From UBA8522 sp035528895 (lineage in GTDB: Bacteria > Acidobacteriota > Aminicenantia > Aminicenantales > UBA8522): 64,000 nt of DNA. The stretch lies in contig DATKXS010000157.1 of assembly GCA_035528895.1 (NCBI GenBank), forward strand, positions 3,124-67,123, in the 5' to 3' direction. Below the pieces are notes generated by a model, which made no database searches, was not told where the DNA came from, and worked only from the letters and a program-made list of their open reading frames with translations. Positions within the stretch are counted from its first letter, which is position 1. Every line of letters begins with the position of its first letter. Below are positions 1 to 9,664 of this stretch, one piece after another. The position numbers were made by a program, and so were the translations under genes.

Positions 1-34
1 TATTGTTCGCCATGTCCCGCAGAAAGGAGTGCCG

Positions 35-1528
35 ATGAGAAAAAGTGTCGCCTGCGGATTTATCCTTCTCCTGATAGCGGCAAACGTTGTCTTCTCCGCC
101 CAGGAAGAAAACCCTCTCCTCATCAAGGTCAAGCCGGCCAAGCTTACGCCGCTCAAAAAAGAAGCTCTGGCCTGGGTGGATGCCGCCTCGCCCGAGCTCT
201 CCAAGCTCAACGACGAGATCTGGCGTGCCGCCGAAGTAGCCATGGAAGAATACCGCTCAGCCGAGGCCCTGGCGTCCTACCTCGAAGAAATGGGCTTTGC
301 CGTGGAGAGGGGAGTAGCCGGCCTGCCCACGGCCTTTGTCGGAGTCTATGGCTCGGGGCAGCCGGTCATCGGGTTCCTGGCCGAGTATGACGCGCTCCCC
401 AGCCTCTCCCAAGAGGCCGTAACCTCAAAGAAACCGGTCAAGGAAGGCGCTCCCGGCCACGGCTGCGGTCACAATATCTTCGGAGTGGCCAGCACCGCCG
501 CCGCCGTCGCCGTCAAAGATGTGATGGCCCGCCATGGGATCCCCGGGACGCTCAAGGTCTTCGGCTGCCCGGCCGAAGAGACGGTCGAGGGCAAGGCCTT
601 CATGGCCCGGGCCGGCCTTTTCGACGGCCTGTCCTGCTGCATCCAGTGGCATCCGAGCTCGGAGAACTCCGTTTCACTAGAGTCGAGCAACGCCCTGAAC
701 CAGTTCGAATTGGAATTCTCCGGCCGGACGGCCCACTCCGCCGGCGATCCCTGGCACGGCCGGAGCGCCCTGGATGCCGTCGAGCTCACCGACATCGGCC
801 TGAACTTCCTGCGTGAGCACTTGAAACCGACGGCCCGGATCCACTACGTCATCCAGGATGGAGGGAAGGCGCCGAACGTCGTTCCGGACTACGCCCGGGC
901 CTGGTACTATGTGCGCGATGTCGACCGGGAAAGCGTCGAGAAAGACTACGAGCGGGTGCTCAAGATCATCGACGGGGCCGCTAAGATGACCGAGACGACC
1001 TATAAAATCCATTTCAAAAGCGGCGTTCACGAGACCTTAGCCAACCGGGCCGGCTCCGAGGTCGTCTACGCCAACCTTCTCCTCATCGGCGCGCCGGCTT
1101 TCACCGAAGAGGAGCAGTCCTTCGCCAAGGAGATCCAGAAGGATATCGGCGTCGAGGAGAAGGGCCTGAGCACGAAGATCGAGCCCTTCTCACATCCCGA
1201 AAAGAGCTGGGGAAGCGGTTCGACCGATGTGGCCGAAGTGAGCTGGCTCACCCCGACCACGAGCCTCGGAGTGGCCTTTACTCCTACCGGAACACCCGGC
1301 CACCACTGGGCGGCCGTCGCCTGCGGCGGGATGTCCATCGGCCATAAATGCCTGGCCACGGCGGCCAAGGTCATGGCCGCATCCTGCCTGGACTTTCTCT
1401 CCCAGCCCGAAATCATTCAAAGGATGCGGGAAGAGTGGACGGCCCGGAAGAAAGGCCGGGAATATCAATCCCCCCTGCCGGCGGACTTGAAGCCCCGAGT
1501 CGTACCCAAGAAAGAAGAACCGTCTTAA
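35..1528 (+). CDS. M20-family amidohydrolase (AbgB-like), exported
   Basis: A 497-residue zinc amidohydrolase of the M20/AbgB type, which cleaves amide bonds of N-acyl or aminobenzoyl amino acids and dipeptides. It starts with a hydrophobic signal peptide (about residues 1-22), so it probably acts in the periplasm. Visible metal-site motifs are GHGCGH (about 141-146), the EE pair in PAEETVEG (about 181), WHPS (about 206) and PGHHWA near the C-terminus. A GTG six bases upstream is also in frame, but the ATG at 35 lies 5 bases after AGGAG (25-29) and is preferred. Its stop overlaps the start of the downstream amino-acid permease by one base, so hydrolysis and uptake of the released amino acid are probably coupled. 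The exact substrate cannot be read from the sequence. Confidence 0.9.
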   Translation: MRKSVACGFILLLIAANVVFSAQEENPLLIKVKPAKLTPLKKEALAWVDAASPELSKLNDEIWRAAEVAMEEYRSAEALASYLEEMGFAVERGVAGLPTAFVGVYGSGQPVIGFLAEYDALPSLSQEAVTSKKPVKEGAPGHGCGHNIFGVASTAAAVAVKDVMARHGIPGTLKVFGCPAEETVEGKAFMARAGLFDGLSCCIQWHPSSENSVSLESSNALNQFELEFSGRTAHSAGDPWHGRSALDAVELTDIGLNFLREHLKPTARIHYVIQDGGKAPNVVPDYARAWYYVRDVDRESVEKDYERVLKIIDGAAKMTETTYKIHFKSGVHETLANRAGSEVVYANLLLIGAPAFTEEEQSFAKEIQKDIGVEEKGLSTKIEPFSHPEKSWGSGSTDVAEVSWLTPTTSLGVAFTPTGTPGHHWAAVACGGMSIGHKCLATAAKVMAASCLDFLSQPEIIQRMREEWTARKKGREYQSPLPADLKPRVVPKKEEPS

Positions 1529-3003
1529 TGAAGAGTAAACTTCTGGCCACAAAGAGCCTGGAAGATCTCTCCCAGGAGGCCTCGTCCACTGTGCAAGGGC
1601 TGAAAAGAGTCCTGGGCCCCTGGCACCTGATCTTTCTCGGCATCGGAGCGATCGTCGGCGCCGGAATTTTTGTCATCACCGGGCACGCGGCCGCTCAGTA
1701 CGCCGGACCGGGCGTCACCCTCTCTTTCGTCCTGGCGGGACTGACCTGCTCGTTCGCCGGTCTGTGTTACGCCGAGTTCGCCTCGCTCATCCCGATCGCC
1801 GGCAGCGCCTACACCTATGCCTACGCGACGCTCGGAGAATTTTTCGCTTGGATCATCGGCTGGGACCTCATCCTCGAGTACTCGCTCGGCGCGACCGCAG
1901 TCTCGATCGGCTGGTCGGGCTACATCGTCAGCTTTCTTAAGGATCTCGGGATCAACTTCCCGGCGGTCCTGGCCAATGCGCCTTTTGCCTATGATCCCCA
2001 GCACCACTCCTGGACGGCCACCGGGGCGCTGTTCAACCTGCCGGCCTTTTTCGTTATCGCTCTGATCACTACCCTTCTCGTCAAAGGGATCAAGGAGTCG
2101 GCGACGGTCAACGCCGTCATCGTCTTCCTCAAGATCGCGGTGATCCTAATCTTCATCGGCGTCGGCGTCTTTTTCATCAAGCCGGAACTATGGAAGCCGT
2201 TCATCCCGGCTAACCAGGGCCAATTCGGGTTCTTCGGGATGAGCGGGATCCTGCGGGGGGCCGGGGTCATGTTCTTCGCCTACCTGGGATTTGACGCCGT
2301 CTCCACGGTCGCCCAGGAGGCCCGCAATCCGCAACGGGATATGCCCCGCGGCATTCTCGGCAGCCTGGTCATCTGCACGGTTATCTACATCGCCTTCTCT
2401 CTCGTGTTGACCGGTGTGGTCTCCTACACCCAGCTCAACGTGCCCGCTCCGGTGGCCGTGGCCATCGACGCCATGCGGGTCCTCTGGCTCTCGCCGCTCG
2501 TCAAGATCGCGGCCGTGGTCGGGCTGATCTCGGTCATGATCGTCCAACTCATGGGGCAGCCGCGCATTTTCTTCTCCATGGCCACCGACGGGCTGCTTCC
2601 CAGGGCGGCGGCCAGAGTCCACCCGAAGTATGGGACGCCCTATGTGACCACGATCGTGACCGGGCTGGGCGTGGCGATCGCCGCGTCGCTCCTGCCTATC
2701 GGCATCGTCGGCGAGCTCGTCAGCATCGGGACGCTTCTGGCGTTCGTCATCGTCTGTGCCGGGGTGCTCGTTCTTCGCTACACTCATCCGGAGATTCCCA
2801 GGCCCTTCAAAACGCCCGGAGTTCCGTTCATCCCGGCCCTGGGGATCCTGAGCTGCCTGTATCTCATGGTCGGGCTCCCCAAGGACACCTGGATCCGGCT
2901 GCTGGGCTGGATGGGGCTGGGTTTCGTTATCTACTTCACCTACGGCATCCGCAAAAGCAAGCTGCGCCTGAAGGAAAAACTGCGGACCGACGTCCAGCCG
3001 TAG
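1528..3003 (+). CDS. APC-superfamily amino acid permease
   Basis: A 491-residue multi-spanning transporter of the amino acid-polyamine-organocation (APC) superfamily, resembling the YfnA/CAT group. The N-terminal GIGAIVGAGIFVITG segment (about residue 35) is the helix-1 substrate-binding signature. About 12 hydrophobic helices follow to a short basic C-terminus (KSKLRLKEKLR). The reading frame is open upstream to 1348 inside the M20 gene, but the ATG at 1528 overlaps the preceding TAA (TAATG), giving a protein of family length by translational coupling. It is probably an inner-membrane importer of amino acids released by the M20 enzyme. The substrate is not determinable. Confidence 0.92.
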   Translation: MKSKLLATKSLEDLSQEASSTVQGLKRVLGPWHLIFLGIGAIVGAGIFVITGHAAAQYAGPGVTLSFVLAGLTCSFAGLCYAEFASLIPIAGSAYTYAYATLGEFFAWIIGWDLILEYSLGATAVSIGWSGYIVSFLKDLGINFPAVLANAPFAYDPQHHSWTATGALFNLPAFFVIALITTLLVKGIKESATVNAVIVFLKIAVILIFIGVGVFFIKPELWKPFIPANQGQFGFFGMSGILRGAGVMFFAYLGFDAVSTVAQEARNPQRDMPRGILGSLVICTVIYIAFSLVLTGVVSYTQLNVPAPVAVAIDAMRVLWLSPLVKIAAVVGLISVMIVQLMGQPRIFFSMATDGLLPRAAARVHPKYGTPYVTTIVTGLGVAIAASLLPIGIVGELVSIGTLLAFVIVCAGVLVLRYTHPEIPRPFKTPGVPFIPALGILSCLYLMVGLPKDTWIRLLGWMGLGFVIYFTYGIRKSKLRLKEKLRTDVQP

Positions 3004-3010
3004 GACGATC

Positions 3011-4426
<1,416 letters not shown>

Positions 4427-4529
4427 GATGATACACTCCTTTATTGGATTCGATCGCAGTGACTAAAATTCAGTATATCAAAAAATGCCCGGCGAGCCCA
4501 TTCCATTTATCCTAATTTAACCATCTCCT

Positions 4530-4680
4530 TTTCCGTGATTTCTCTGGTCTCAGGAGGCCGCCCTATGCCCCCGCACCCCGGGGAACCAGTCACATCGGTT
4601 CCCCCCATCGGAAAATAGCCGATGGGTCCCCCCTCCGCTACGGGGGCCTTAGGTCGGCCTCCTGAGACCAACACAAAGAT
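4530..4680. repeat. Nested-palindrome intergenic element, copy A
   Basis: A roughly 150-bp element between divergent genes. The outer arms are perfect 15-bp inverted repeats, GGTCTCAGGAGGCCG at 4546-4560 and its complement at 4655-4669. Weaker complementarity extends outward (GTGATTT against AAAGATCAC). Inside are further stems: CCCATCGG (4604-4611) with CCGATGGG (4619-4626), GGGGAACC with GGTTCCCC, and GCCCCCG with CGGGGGC. The same architecture recurs at about 50541-50690, and the left part alone at about 33981-34022. No ORF in it is credible. It could act as DNA cruciform or as structured RNA in the 5' region of either flanking gene. Confidence 0.85.
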
Positions 4681-4767
4681 CACCGACTGGGAAGTGCCTC
4701 CTAGCATAACGGCGGCGAAAAGTGTATAAGGAGCATAAAAAAATAGGTGCAATCAGGAGGCCCGGCC

Positions 4768-6417
4768 ATGAACAAATATCGTCCGCTTTATCTTGTTTTT
4801 ATCTTCCTTTTCTTTTTGATCAGCGGTTTTATGGCCATCTCCGGGGAAAAAGCGGTATCCAAGGATGCCGGTTCCTATGATGAACTGGTTGCACTTTTTA
4901 GGGAATGGCGGGAGTTCCAGAAACCCAGGGTTGTCAACGGTGTGCCCGATTATTCAGCAGCGGCGATGAAGGAGCAGAGAGATAAACTTGCGGCCTTCCA
5001 GAAACGGCTGGCGGCCATCGACTGCACCCGCTGGCCGGTTGCCCAACAGGTCGACTACCATCTTGTCCGGGCCGAGATGAACGGCCTCGAGTTCGACCAC
5101 CGCGTCCTCCGGCCGTGGTCACGGATGCCCAATTTTTATGTCTCCGTCACCGCATCCGAGCATGATGTGCCGCTTCGGGAAGGGCCGGAGATTTTCGACC
5201 CGCTCAACCTCTGGAAGCATGAGTTACCGCTGGGGGAGAAGGAGGTGCTGGAATATAGGGAGAAGCTCCGTGCTGTTCCTGCCATCCTTGCCCAGGGTAA
5301 AAAGAACCTGGTCGAAGAAACGAAAGACCTTTGGACACTCGGCATCCCCGAGATTCGAGGCGAGAGCAGGACCCTCGACTATCTGGCCAGGCAATTGGCA
5401 AAATATCATCCGGACATTGCGCCCGAGGCAAAGAGGGCCAAATCGGCCGTCGATGATTTCCTTTTCTGGGTCGAGGAAAAAGAGAAAACGATGAAACCGG
5501 CACCCTGCGGAATCGGGGTCGAAAATTTTGACTGGTACATGAAAAACGTCCATCTCGTCCCCTACACCTGGAAAGAACAGGTCGCCGTGCTGGAGAGAGA
5601 ATGGGAACGCTCGACCGCCTCCCTGAAACTCGAGGAACACCGGAACCGTCATCTTCCTGAGCTCGTTCCTCTGGCAACCGAAGAAGAGGCGAGGCGCCGC
5701 TACAACGAGGCTGTCGATGAGTTCATGCGGTTTCTGAGGGAGGAGTCCGTCTTCACAGTGCCCGATTACCTGCACTTGGACTATTTCAGGGGACGGTTTG
5801 CCCCGCCGGACGCCCAGCGTGATTTCTTCGCCAAGGTCGAGTCGCTCGACTCCATGCCTATGAAATGCCACAGCATGCACTGGCTGGACAAACAGCTTAT
5901 GGCCAACGATCCTCATCCCAGCCCTATCCGCCGCGTTCCGCTTCTCTACAACATCTGGGATTCGCGGGCGGAAGGCCTGGCCACGGCGATGGAGGAACTG
6001 ATGATGCAGGCCGGTCTTCTGGACGAGAGGCCTCGGGCCAAGGAGTTGGTCTATATTCTCGTCGCCATGCGTTGCGCCAGGGCCATGGGGGACCTCAAGA
6101 TGCACAGCAACAAGTGGAACCTCGAACAGGCGAGGCAGTATGCCGTGGAGCGGACGCCCTATGGCTGGCTTCTTCGCGACGGCGAGACGATCTGGACCGA
6201 CCTGCGGATCTACCTTCAGCAGCCCGGCTACGGGACGAGCTACGTCGTGGGCAAGGTCCAGATTGACAAGCTTATGGCCGACCGGTCCGGCCAAATGGGC
6301 GCCGGGTTTAAGCTCCAGAAATTCATGGACGAATTCCTAGGCTGCGGCATGATCCCCGTCTCACTCAGCCGCTGGGAGATGACCGGCCTGGAGGACGAGA
6401 TCAAGAAGCTTTGGTGA
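4768..6417 (+). CDS. DUF885-family exported protein, divergent metal site
   Basis: A 549-residue exported protein with a signal peptide (about residues 1-27). It is related to the DUF885 family of putative zinc carboxypeptidase-like proteins. Late-domain landmarks are SRAEGLATAMEEL (equivalent to EGWALYxE) and QQPGYGTSYVVGK (equivalent to PGQALSYxxG). At the position where DUF885 proteins carry HExxPGH, this one has CHSMHWLDKQ, lacking the glutamate and the PGH. The family fold is likely but catalysis is doubtful. An in-frame GTG at 4747 exists; the ATG at 4768 lies 7 bases after AGGAGG (4755-4760) and is chosen. The stop codon sits inside a tandem repeat (6416-6447). Confidence 0.78.
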   Translation: MNKYRPLYLVFIFLFFLISGFMAISGEKAVSKDAGSYDELVALFREWREFQKPRVVNGVPDYSAAAMKEQRDKLAAFQKRLAAIDCTRWPVAQQVDYHLVRAEMNGLEFDHRVLRPWSRMPNFYVSVTASEHDVPLREGPEIFDPLNLWKHELPLGEKEVLEYREKLRAVPAILAQGKKNLVEETKDLWTLGIPEIRGESRTLDYLARQLAKYHPDIAPEAKRAKSAVDDFLFWVEEKEKTMKPAPCGIGVENFDWYMKNVHLVPYTWKEQVAVLEREWERSTASLKLEEHRNRHLPELVPLATEEEARRRYNEAVDEFMRFLREESVFTVPDYLHLDYFRGRFAPPDAQRDFFAKVESLDSMPMKCHSMHWLDKQLMANDPHPSPIRRVPLLYNIWDSRAEGLATAMEELMMQAGLLDERPRAKELVYILVAMRCARAMGDLKMHSNKWNLEQARQYAVERTPYGWLLRDGETIWTDLRIYLQQPGYGTSYVVGKVQIDKLMADRSGQMGAGFKLQKFMDEFLGCGMIPVSLSRWEMTGLEDEIKKLW

Positions 6418-6475
6418 CTGCAAAAAATGGGGACTGCAAAAAATGGGGACGGTCCTATTTTTGTCCCCATTTTTT
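6416..6475. repeat. Tandem 16-bp repeat plus palindrome at the DUF885 stop codon
   Basis: GACTGCAAAAAATGGG occurs twice in tandem (6416-6431 and 6432-6447); the first copy includes two bases of the DUF885 stop codon. The second copy forms a perfect 13-bp inverted repeat (6438-6450 with 6463-6475, loop of 12). The right arm ends in six T, so it could terminate transcription of the upstream gene. The GGGGAC/GTCCCC cores resemble REP-type palindromes, as do those near 36.9 and 46.2 kb. Confidence 0.8.
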
Positions 6476-6533
6476 CCGAGCAATCTTGTGTTTGACTGTT
6501 CGTTTGTCGTTTAATGCTGAGTGTGCTAAATTG

Positions 6534-6642
6534 GTAGCTCCCTCCGAGTCAAAGAGTCTAAGGCGGAGAAACCGTTAGGACTCGCGCCCGTCAGGGCAAG
6601 GCCGGAAACGGCCCTGCCTTCCGTGCTTGAAAAGGAGGCCAG
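6534..6642 (+). promoter_or_regulatory. Structured 5' leader of the TonB receptor gene (candidate RNA switch)
   Basis: The leader can fold into several helices. The strongest is 6593-6620: six pairs, one mismatch, then GGCCG with CGGCC closing a GAAA tetraloop (6605-6608). CTCCG (6542-6546) can pair with CGGAG (6564-6568), or CCTCC (6541-6545) with the Shine-Dalgarno GGAGG (6634-6638). Those pairings are mutually exclusive, which would allow translational control. CGAGTC can also pair with GACTCG further on. I see no cobalamin, TPP, c-di-GMP or FMN riboswitch signature, so no ligand is proposed. Confidence 0.4.
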
Positions 6643-8592
6643 ATGCAGCATCGGAACCGCGGTTTTTCCATCACCCAAACAAAGATGAGCGCCCTAATCT
6701 TAGGTCTCATTATCAGCCTTTCGTTCTCTTTTCCCGGCTGGAGCCAGGAAAAAACCAAGGAAAAGGAAGTCGACAAAAAGGCCCAAGAGACCAAAATCAC
6801 AGAAGAGATCATCGTTGTCGGCCGGGCGCCGCGCGATCTTCCCGTGGCCACGGTCACAACGATCATGGTGACGCAGATCGACCAGCGCCGGCCCCTGGAC
6901 CTGGCCGAAGCTATCAGGTACGCCCCGGGCGTCATGGTGACCTTCGGCGACAAAGACACGTACACCCTCAAACTGCGGGGCATGGACGCCAAACGCATCG
7001 CCCTGCTCCTGGACGGCGTTCCCGAGGTTGAGCCTTACTACAGCACCTTCGACCTGAAAACGGTCACGGCCGCGGGGCTCGACTCGCTCCAGATCACCAA
7101 AGGCCCTTCTTCGGTCCTCTATGGTCCTAACACGCTGGGCGGCATCGTTAACGTCATCACCCGCCGGCCGGGCCCGGAGCCGCGCTTGGCGCTGACCGGC
7201 TCCTACGGCGAGCATTCCACCCGGGGCATCATCCTCGACGGCGGCGCGCAGTGGAAGAAGTTCGCCCTGGCGGGGAGCGCCTCCTACCAGGATTCGAACC
7301 GTTTCGTTTATCCCGACGAGTCCGGCGAAAATGTCTCCCGGGCCAACAGCGACTATGAGCGGTTCAACCTGAACGCCAAACTTTACTACACGCCGAGCGA
7401 CCGGACCGAGATCATGGTCAACGGCGGGATCTACCGCTCGAACTACGGCATGCCCGCCGCCCTGTCCGTGCAGAGGGCTCGCTACTGGAGGTTTAAGAAC
7501 TGGGACCGCACCTCGTTCAACGCCGGCGGATTCACCTCCCTGGGCGAGCGCTCCACGCTCCGGTTCCGGGCGTTCTACATCGGCTATCAGAACACCCTTA
7601 ACCAGTGGAGGGACGCGGCGATGACGGTCCGACAGTTCGAGAGCACGTTCGACAACGAAGTATACGGCGCCTTCGGGCTGGCGGACTTGGCGGCCGGCGA
7701 CGGGAACGCCCTCAAGCTGAGCCTTTACTTCCAGAAAGATATCGCCAGGTCTCAGGATGACGTCGGGCTGTCCTGGGATGAGTTTGACCAGTCCACCATG
7801 GCGGCGGGTCTGGAAGACCATTATGACCTCGGCGACCGCTGGAAGCTCATCGGCGGCTTGAGCCTGGACTATATCGCCAAGTACTCCGGCGGAAGCACGA
7901 CCAAGCTCAACCCGTTGATCGGAATCAAGTTCTCCCCCGCCGAATATCTCGACCTCCATGCTTCGGCCTCCCTCAAGTCCAAGTTCCCCTCGATGCGTTC
8001 GATGTACTCGACAACAAGCGGCAACCCCGACCTCGTCTCTGAGCAGGGGACCTGTTTCGAACTGGGGGGGTCTTACAATCGGGGAATACTCGTCAGCGGG
8101 GCGATTTTCGCCTATGAGTTCAAGAACTTAATCGACAGCGTCCGCCTCGCCGACGGATCGCGCCGCTACTGGAACATCGGCCGGGCCCACATCAACGGAG
8201 CTGAGCTCCAGGTCCAGAAAGACTGGCGGCGGGTGAGCCTCCTGGCCAACTACACTTACCTCGACAACCGTAACGAAAGCGACGACCGGCCACTCGATGC
8301 CCTTTCCGATCACTCCCTGAACTTCGACGTCACGCTGAGGCCCGTCGACCGACTCCGCCTGACGGCTCTCGGGCTCTATGGGTCCAAGTCCCACTGGTTC
8401 GATTCCACAACGAGCGAAGTCCTCGAAATTCCTGCCTACTTCAGCCTGGATGCCGTGGCCGCTTACGACCTCCGGTTCTGCGAGGTCTTCGTTAAGGCGA
8501 CCAATATCTTCAACGCCGAAGTCTATACCGAGCCCGGCTTTCCCTGGAGGGGCAGCTACTTCGAGGTCGGGGTCCGCCTGCCGATATTATAA
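6643..8592 (+). CDS. TonB-dependent outer-membrane receptor
   Basis: A 649-residue TonB-dependent receptor that imports a scarce ligand across the outer membrane using energy from TonB-ExbBD. It has a signal segment (about residues 15-35), a TonB-box-like EEIIVVG (about 54-60), a plug domain containing LRGMD, LLDGVP, ITKGPSSVLYGPNTLGGIVNVITRRPG-like sequence (about 100-175), and a 22-strand-type barrel ending in an aromatic-rich last strand (FEVGVRLPIL). The ATG at 6643 follows AAAGGAGG by 4 bases. The long structured leader suggests control by the imported ligand. Length and plug resemble small BtuB/siderophore-type receptors, but the ligand is not identifiable. Confidence 0.93.
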   Translation: MQHRNRGFSITQTKMSALILGLIISLSFSFPGWSQEKTKEKEVDKKAQETKITEEIIVVGRAPRDLPVATVTTIMVTQIDQRRPLDLAEAIRYAPGVMVTFGDKDTYTLKLRGMDAKRIALLLDGVPEVEPYYSTFDLKTVTAAGLDSLQITKGPSSVLYGPNTLGGIVNVITRRPGPEPRLALTGSYGEHSTRGIILDGGAQWKKFALAGSASYQDSNRFVYPDESGENVSRANSDYERFNLNAKLYYTPSDRTEIMVNGGIYRSNYGMPAALSVQRARYWRFKNWDRTSFNAGGFTSLGERSTLRFRAFYIGYQNTLNQWRDAAMTVRQFESTFDNEVYGAFGLADLAAGDGNALKLSLYFQKDIARSQDDVGLSWDEFDQSTMAAGLEDHYDLGDRWKLIGGLSLDYIAKYSGGSTTKLNPLIGIKFSPAEYLDLHASASLKSKFPSMRSMYSTTSGNPDLVSEQGTCFELGGSYNRGILVSGAIFAYEFKNLIDSVRLADGSRRYWNIGRAHINGAELQVQKDWRRVSLLANYTYLDNRNESDDRPLDALSDHSLNFDVTLRPVDRLRLTALGLYGSKSHWFDSTTSEVLEIPAYFSLDAVAAYDLRFCEVFVKATNIFNAEVYTEPGFPWRGSYFEVGVRLPIL

Positions 8593-8709
8593 GGATGATA
8601 TGCCCATAGTGCCTGACTTGTCTTGAAAGTCATCCTGGCCCCCCATATCTTTTCGTCTTTATTGCCGTTTATCCAATGCTCAAGCCCAAGATGAAAAAGG
8701 CCGAAGCGA

Positions 8710-9183
8710 TTATCGGACCATGATCTCTCCGCCAATTTCAGGCAGGGGCTTCTTGTTATTGGGGAAAACGAGAAGGCGGTAGGTGAGCTTGGCCCCGGGC
8801 TCGATCTTCGGGGGAGGGGAGGCAGAAGGGACGGTTTGCAGCAGCAGTCTTTCCGTTTTGCCGGGTTTTATCTCGCCGTAATCCCGGTCGATGCGGGCGA
8901 TCTCTGCAGCGTCGAGCTCGATGGTCAGCCGGAAGTGTGTCTTGGCGATCGGCAATCGTCCGGAATTCTCGTACTCGACGAGAAATGCCGGCGGAAACTG
9001 CGGAACGGTCTTGACAACAGCGGCGCGGGCGCCCCTCAGGATCTCCTTGTCGATGCTCTTCCCGTGCCTCCAGTCGAGATAGATGCTTATCATCTGGGCG
9101 AGGATGACGAGGGAAGCGACCGCGAGGAAAGTGACCTCAACGACTCTCTTGAGCTTGGCCGTCCCTTTTCGTTCTTCAAACAA
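8710..9183 (-). CDS. Hypothetical single-pass membrane protein
   Basis: A 157-residue protein I do not recognise with confidence. A short basic N-terminus is followed by one transmembrane helix (about residues 14-35). The rest is a beta-rich extracytoplasmic domain with PPAFLVEYENSG and AKTHFRLTIELD segments, as in Ig-like accessory domains. The first possible start is TTG at 9183 and no ATG or GTG lies nearby in frame, so the start is uncertain. It stands alone between the TonB receptor and the toxin-antitoxin pair. Codon usage and a convincing hydrophobic pattern favour a real gene. Confidence 0.6.
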   Translation of the reverse strand: MFEERKGTAKLKRVVEVTFLAVASLVILAQMISIYLDWRHGKSIDKEILRGARAAVVKTVPQFPPAFLVEYENSGRLPIAKTHFRLTIELDAAEIARIDRDYGEIKPGKTERLLLQTVPSASPPPKIEPGAKLTYRLLVFPNNKKPLPEIGGEIMVR

Positions 9184-9359
9184 ATGATCAGCCCTGTTTA
9201 TTCGCCCTATACTATTCCCCTCAACGCCCTTTTGTAAAGATTTGAAGCAATCCCAGTAAAGGGAATACGAACTGGGTTCAGCCTTCTGAGAGTATTTTCA
9301 CGGCGAAGCGTCCATAGATATGTTTGCAGACCACGAGCAGAACCATGCTAATAAATGGC

Positions 9360-9388
9360 TTGACAGAATAATCTTTACTTATTATAAT
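9360..9388 (+). promoter_or_regulatory. Consensus sigma-70 promoter of the toxin-antitoxin pair
   Basis: TTGACA (9360-9365), a 17-base spacer and TATAAT (9383-9388): an exact match to the sigma-70 consensus. It lies 36 bases before the antitoxin start in a strikingly AT-rich stretch. Overlapping imperfect inverted repeats (CTTTA...TATAAAG, about 9373-9396) could be the operator bound by the AbrB-type antitoxin for autoregulation. Confidence 0.85.
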
Positions 9389-9424
9389 ATATAAAGAAAA
9401 TTATAAAAGGTAAAGGAAAAGCCA

Positions 9425-9664
9425 ATGACGGTTGCTACTGTCTCATCAAAAAGCCAAATTACTCTTCCCGCAGCGGCCTGCCGGACTGTCGGCATCAAGC
9501 CTCGCGACCGAGTCCTGATCGAAGTCAAAGAAGGGGAGATCGTAGTTCGGCCGGCCCCGGATATCATGAGTTTCGAAGGTTTCCTGGGCAAAGCTCTTCC
9601 CCGTGAAAAGGAGAAGGAGGCTATGGCCGGGTTCATCATGGAAGAGCGAAAAAAGCACGAATGA
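9425..9664 (+). CDS. AbrB/MazE-fold antitoxin
   Basis: A 79-residue antitoxin with an N-terminal swapped-hairpin AbrB domain: SSKSQITLP (about residues 7-15), GIKPRDRVLIEV, EGEIVVRPA. The acidic/basic C-terminal tail (about 50-79) is expected to wrap the toxin. It overlaps the downstream PIN-domain gene by four bases (ATGA), as usual for VapBC modules. It should neutralise the toxin and, with it, repress the promoter just upstream. GGTAAAGG lies about 9 bases before the ATG. Confidence 0.9.
   Translation: MTVATVSSKSQITLPAAACRTVGIKPRDRVLIEVKEGEIVVRPAPDIMSFEGFLGKALPREKEKEAMAGFIMEERKKHE

Noticed and set aside
4507..4752. 81-residue ORF across the copy A element
   Set aside because: It follows the palindrome by chance, has no ribosome binding site and no counterpart in copy B.
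6534..6642. Cobalamin riboswitch before the TonB receptor
   Set aside because: No B12-box (GCCACTG) or other conserved core blocks; only a generic structured leader can be claimed.
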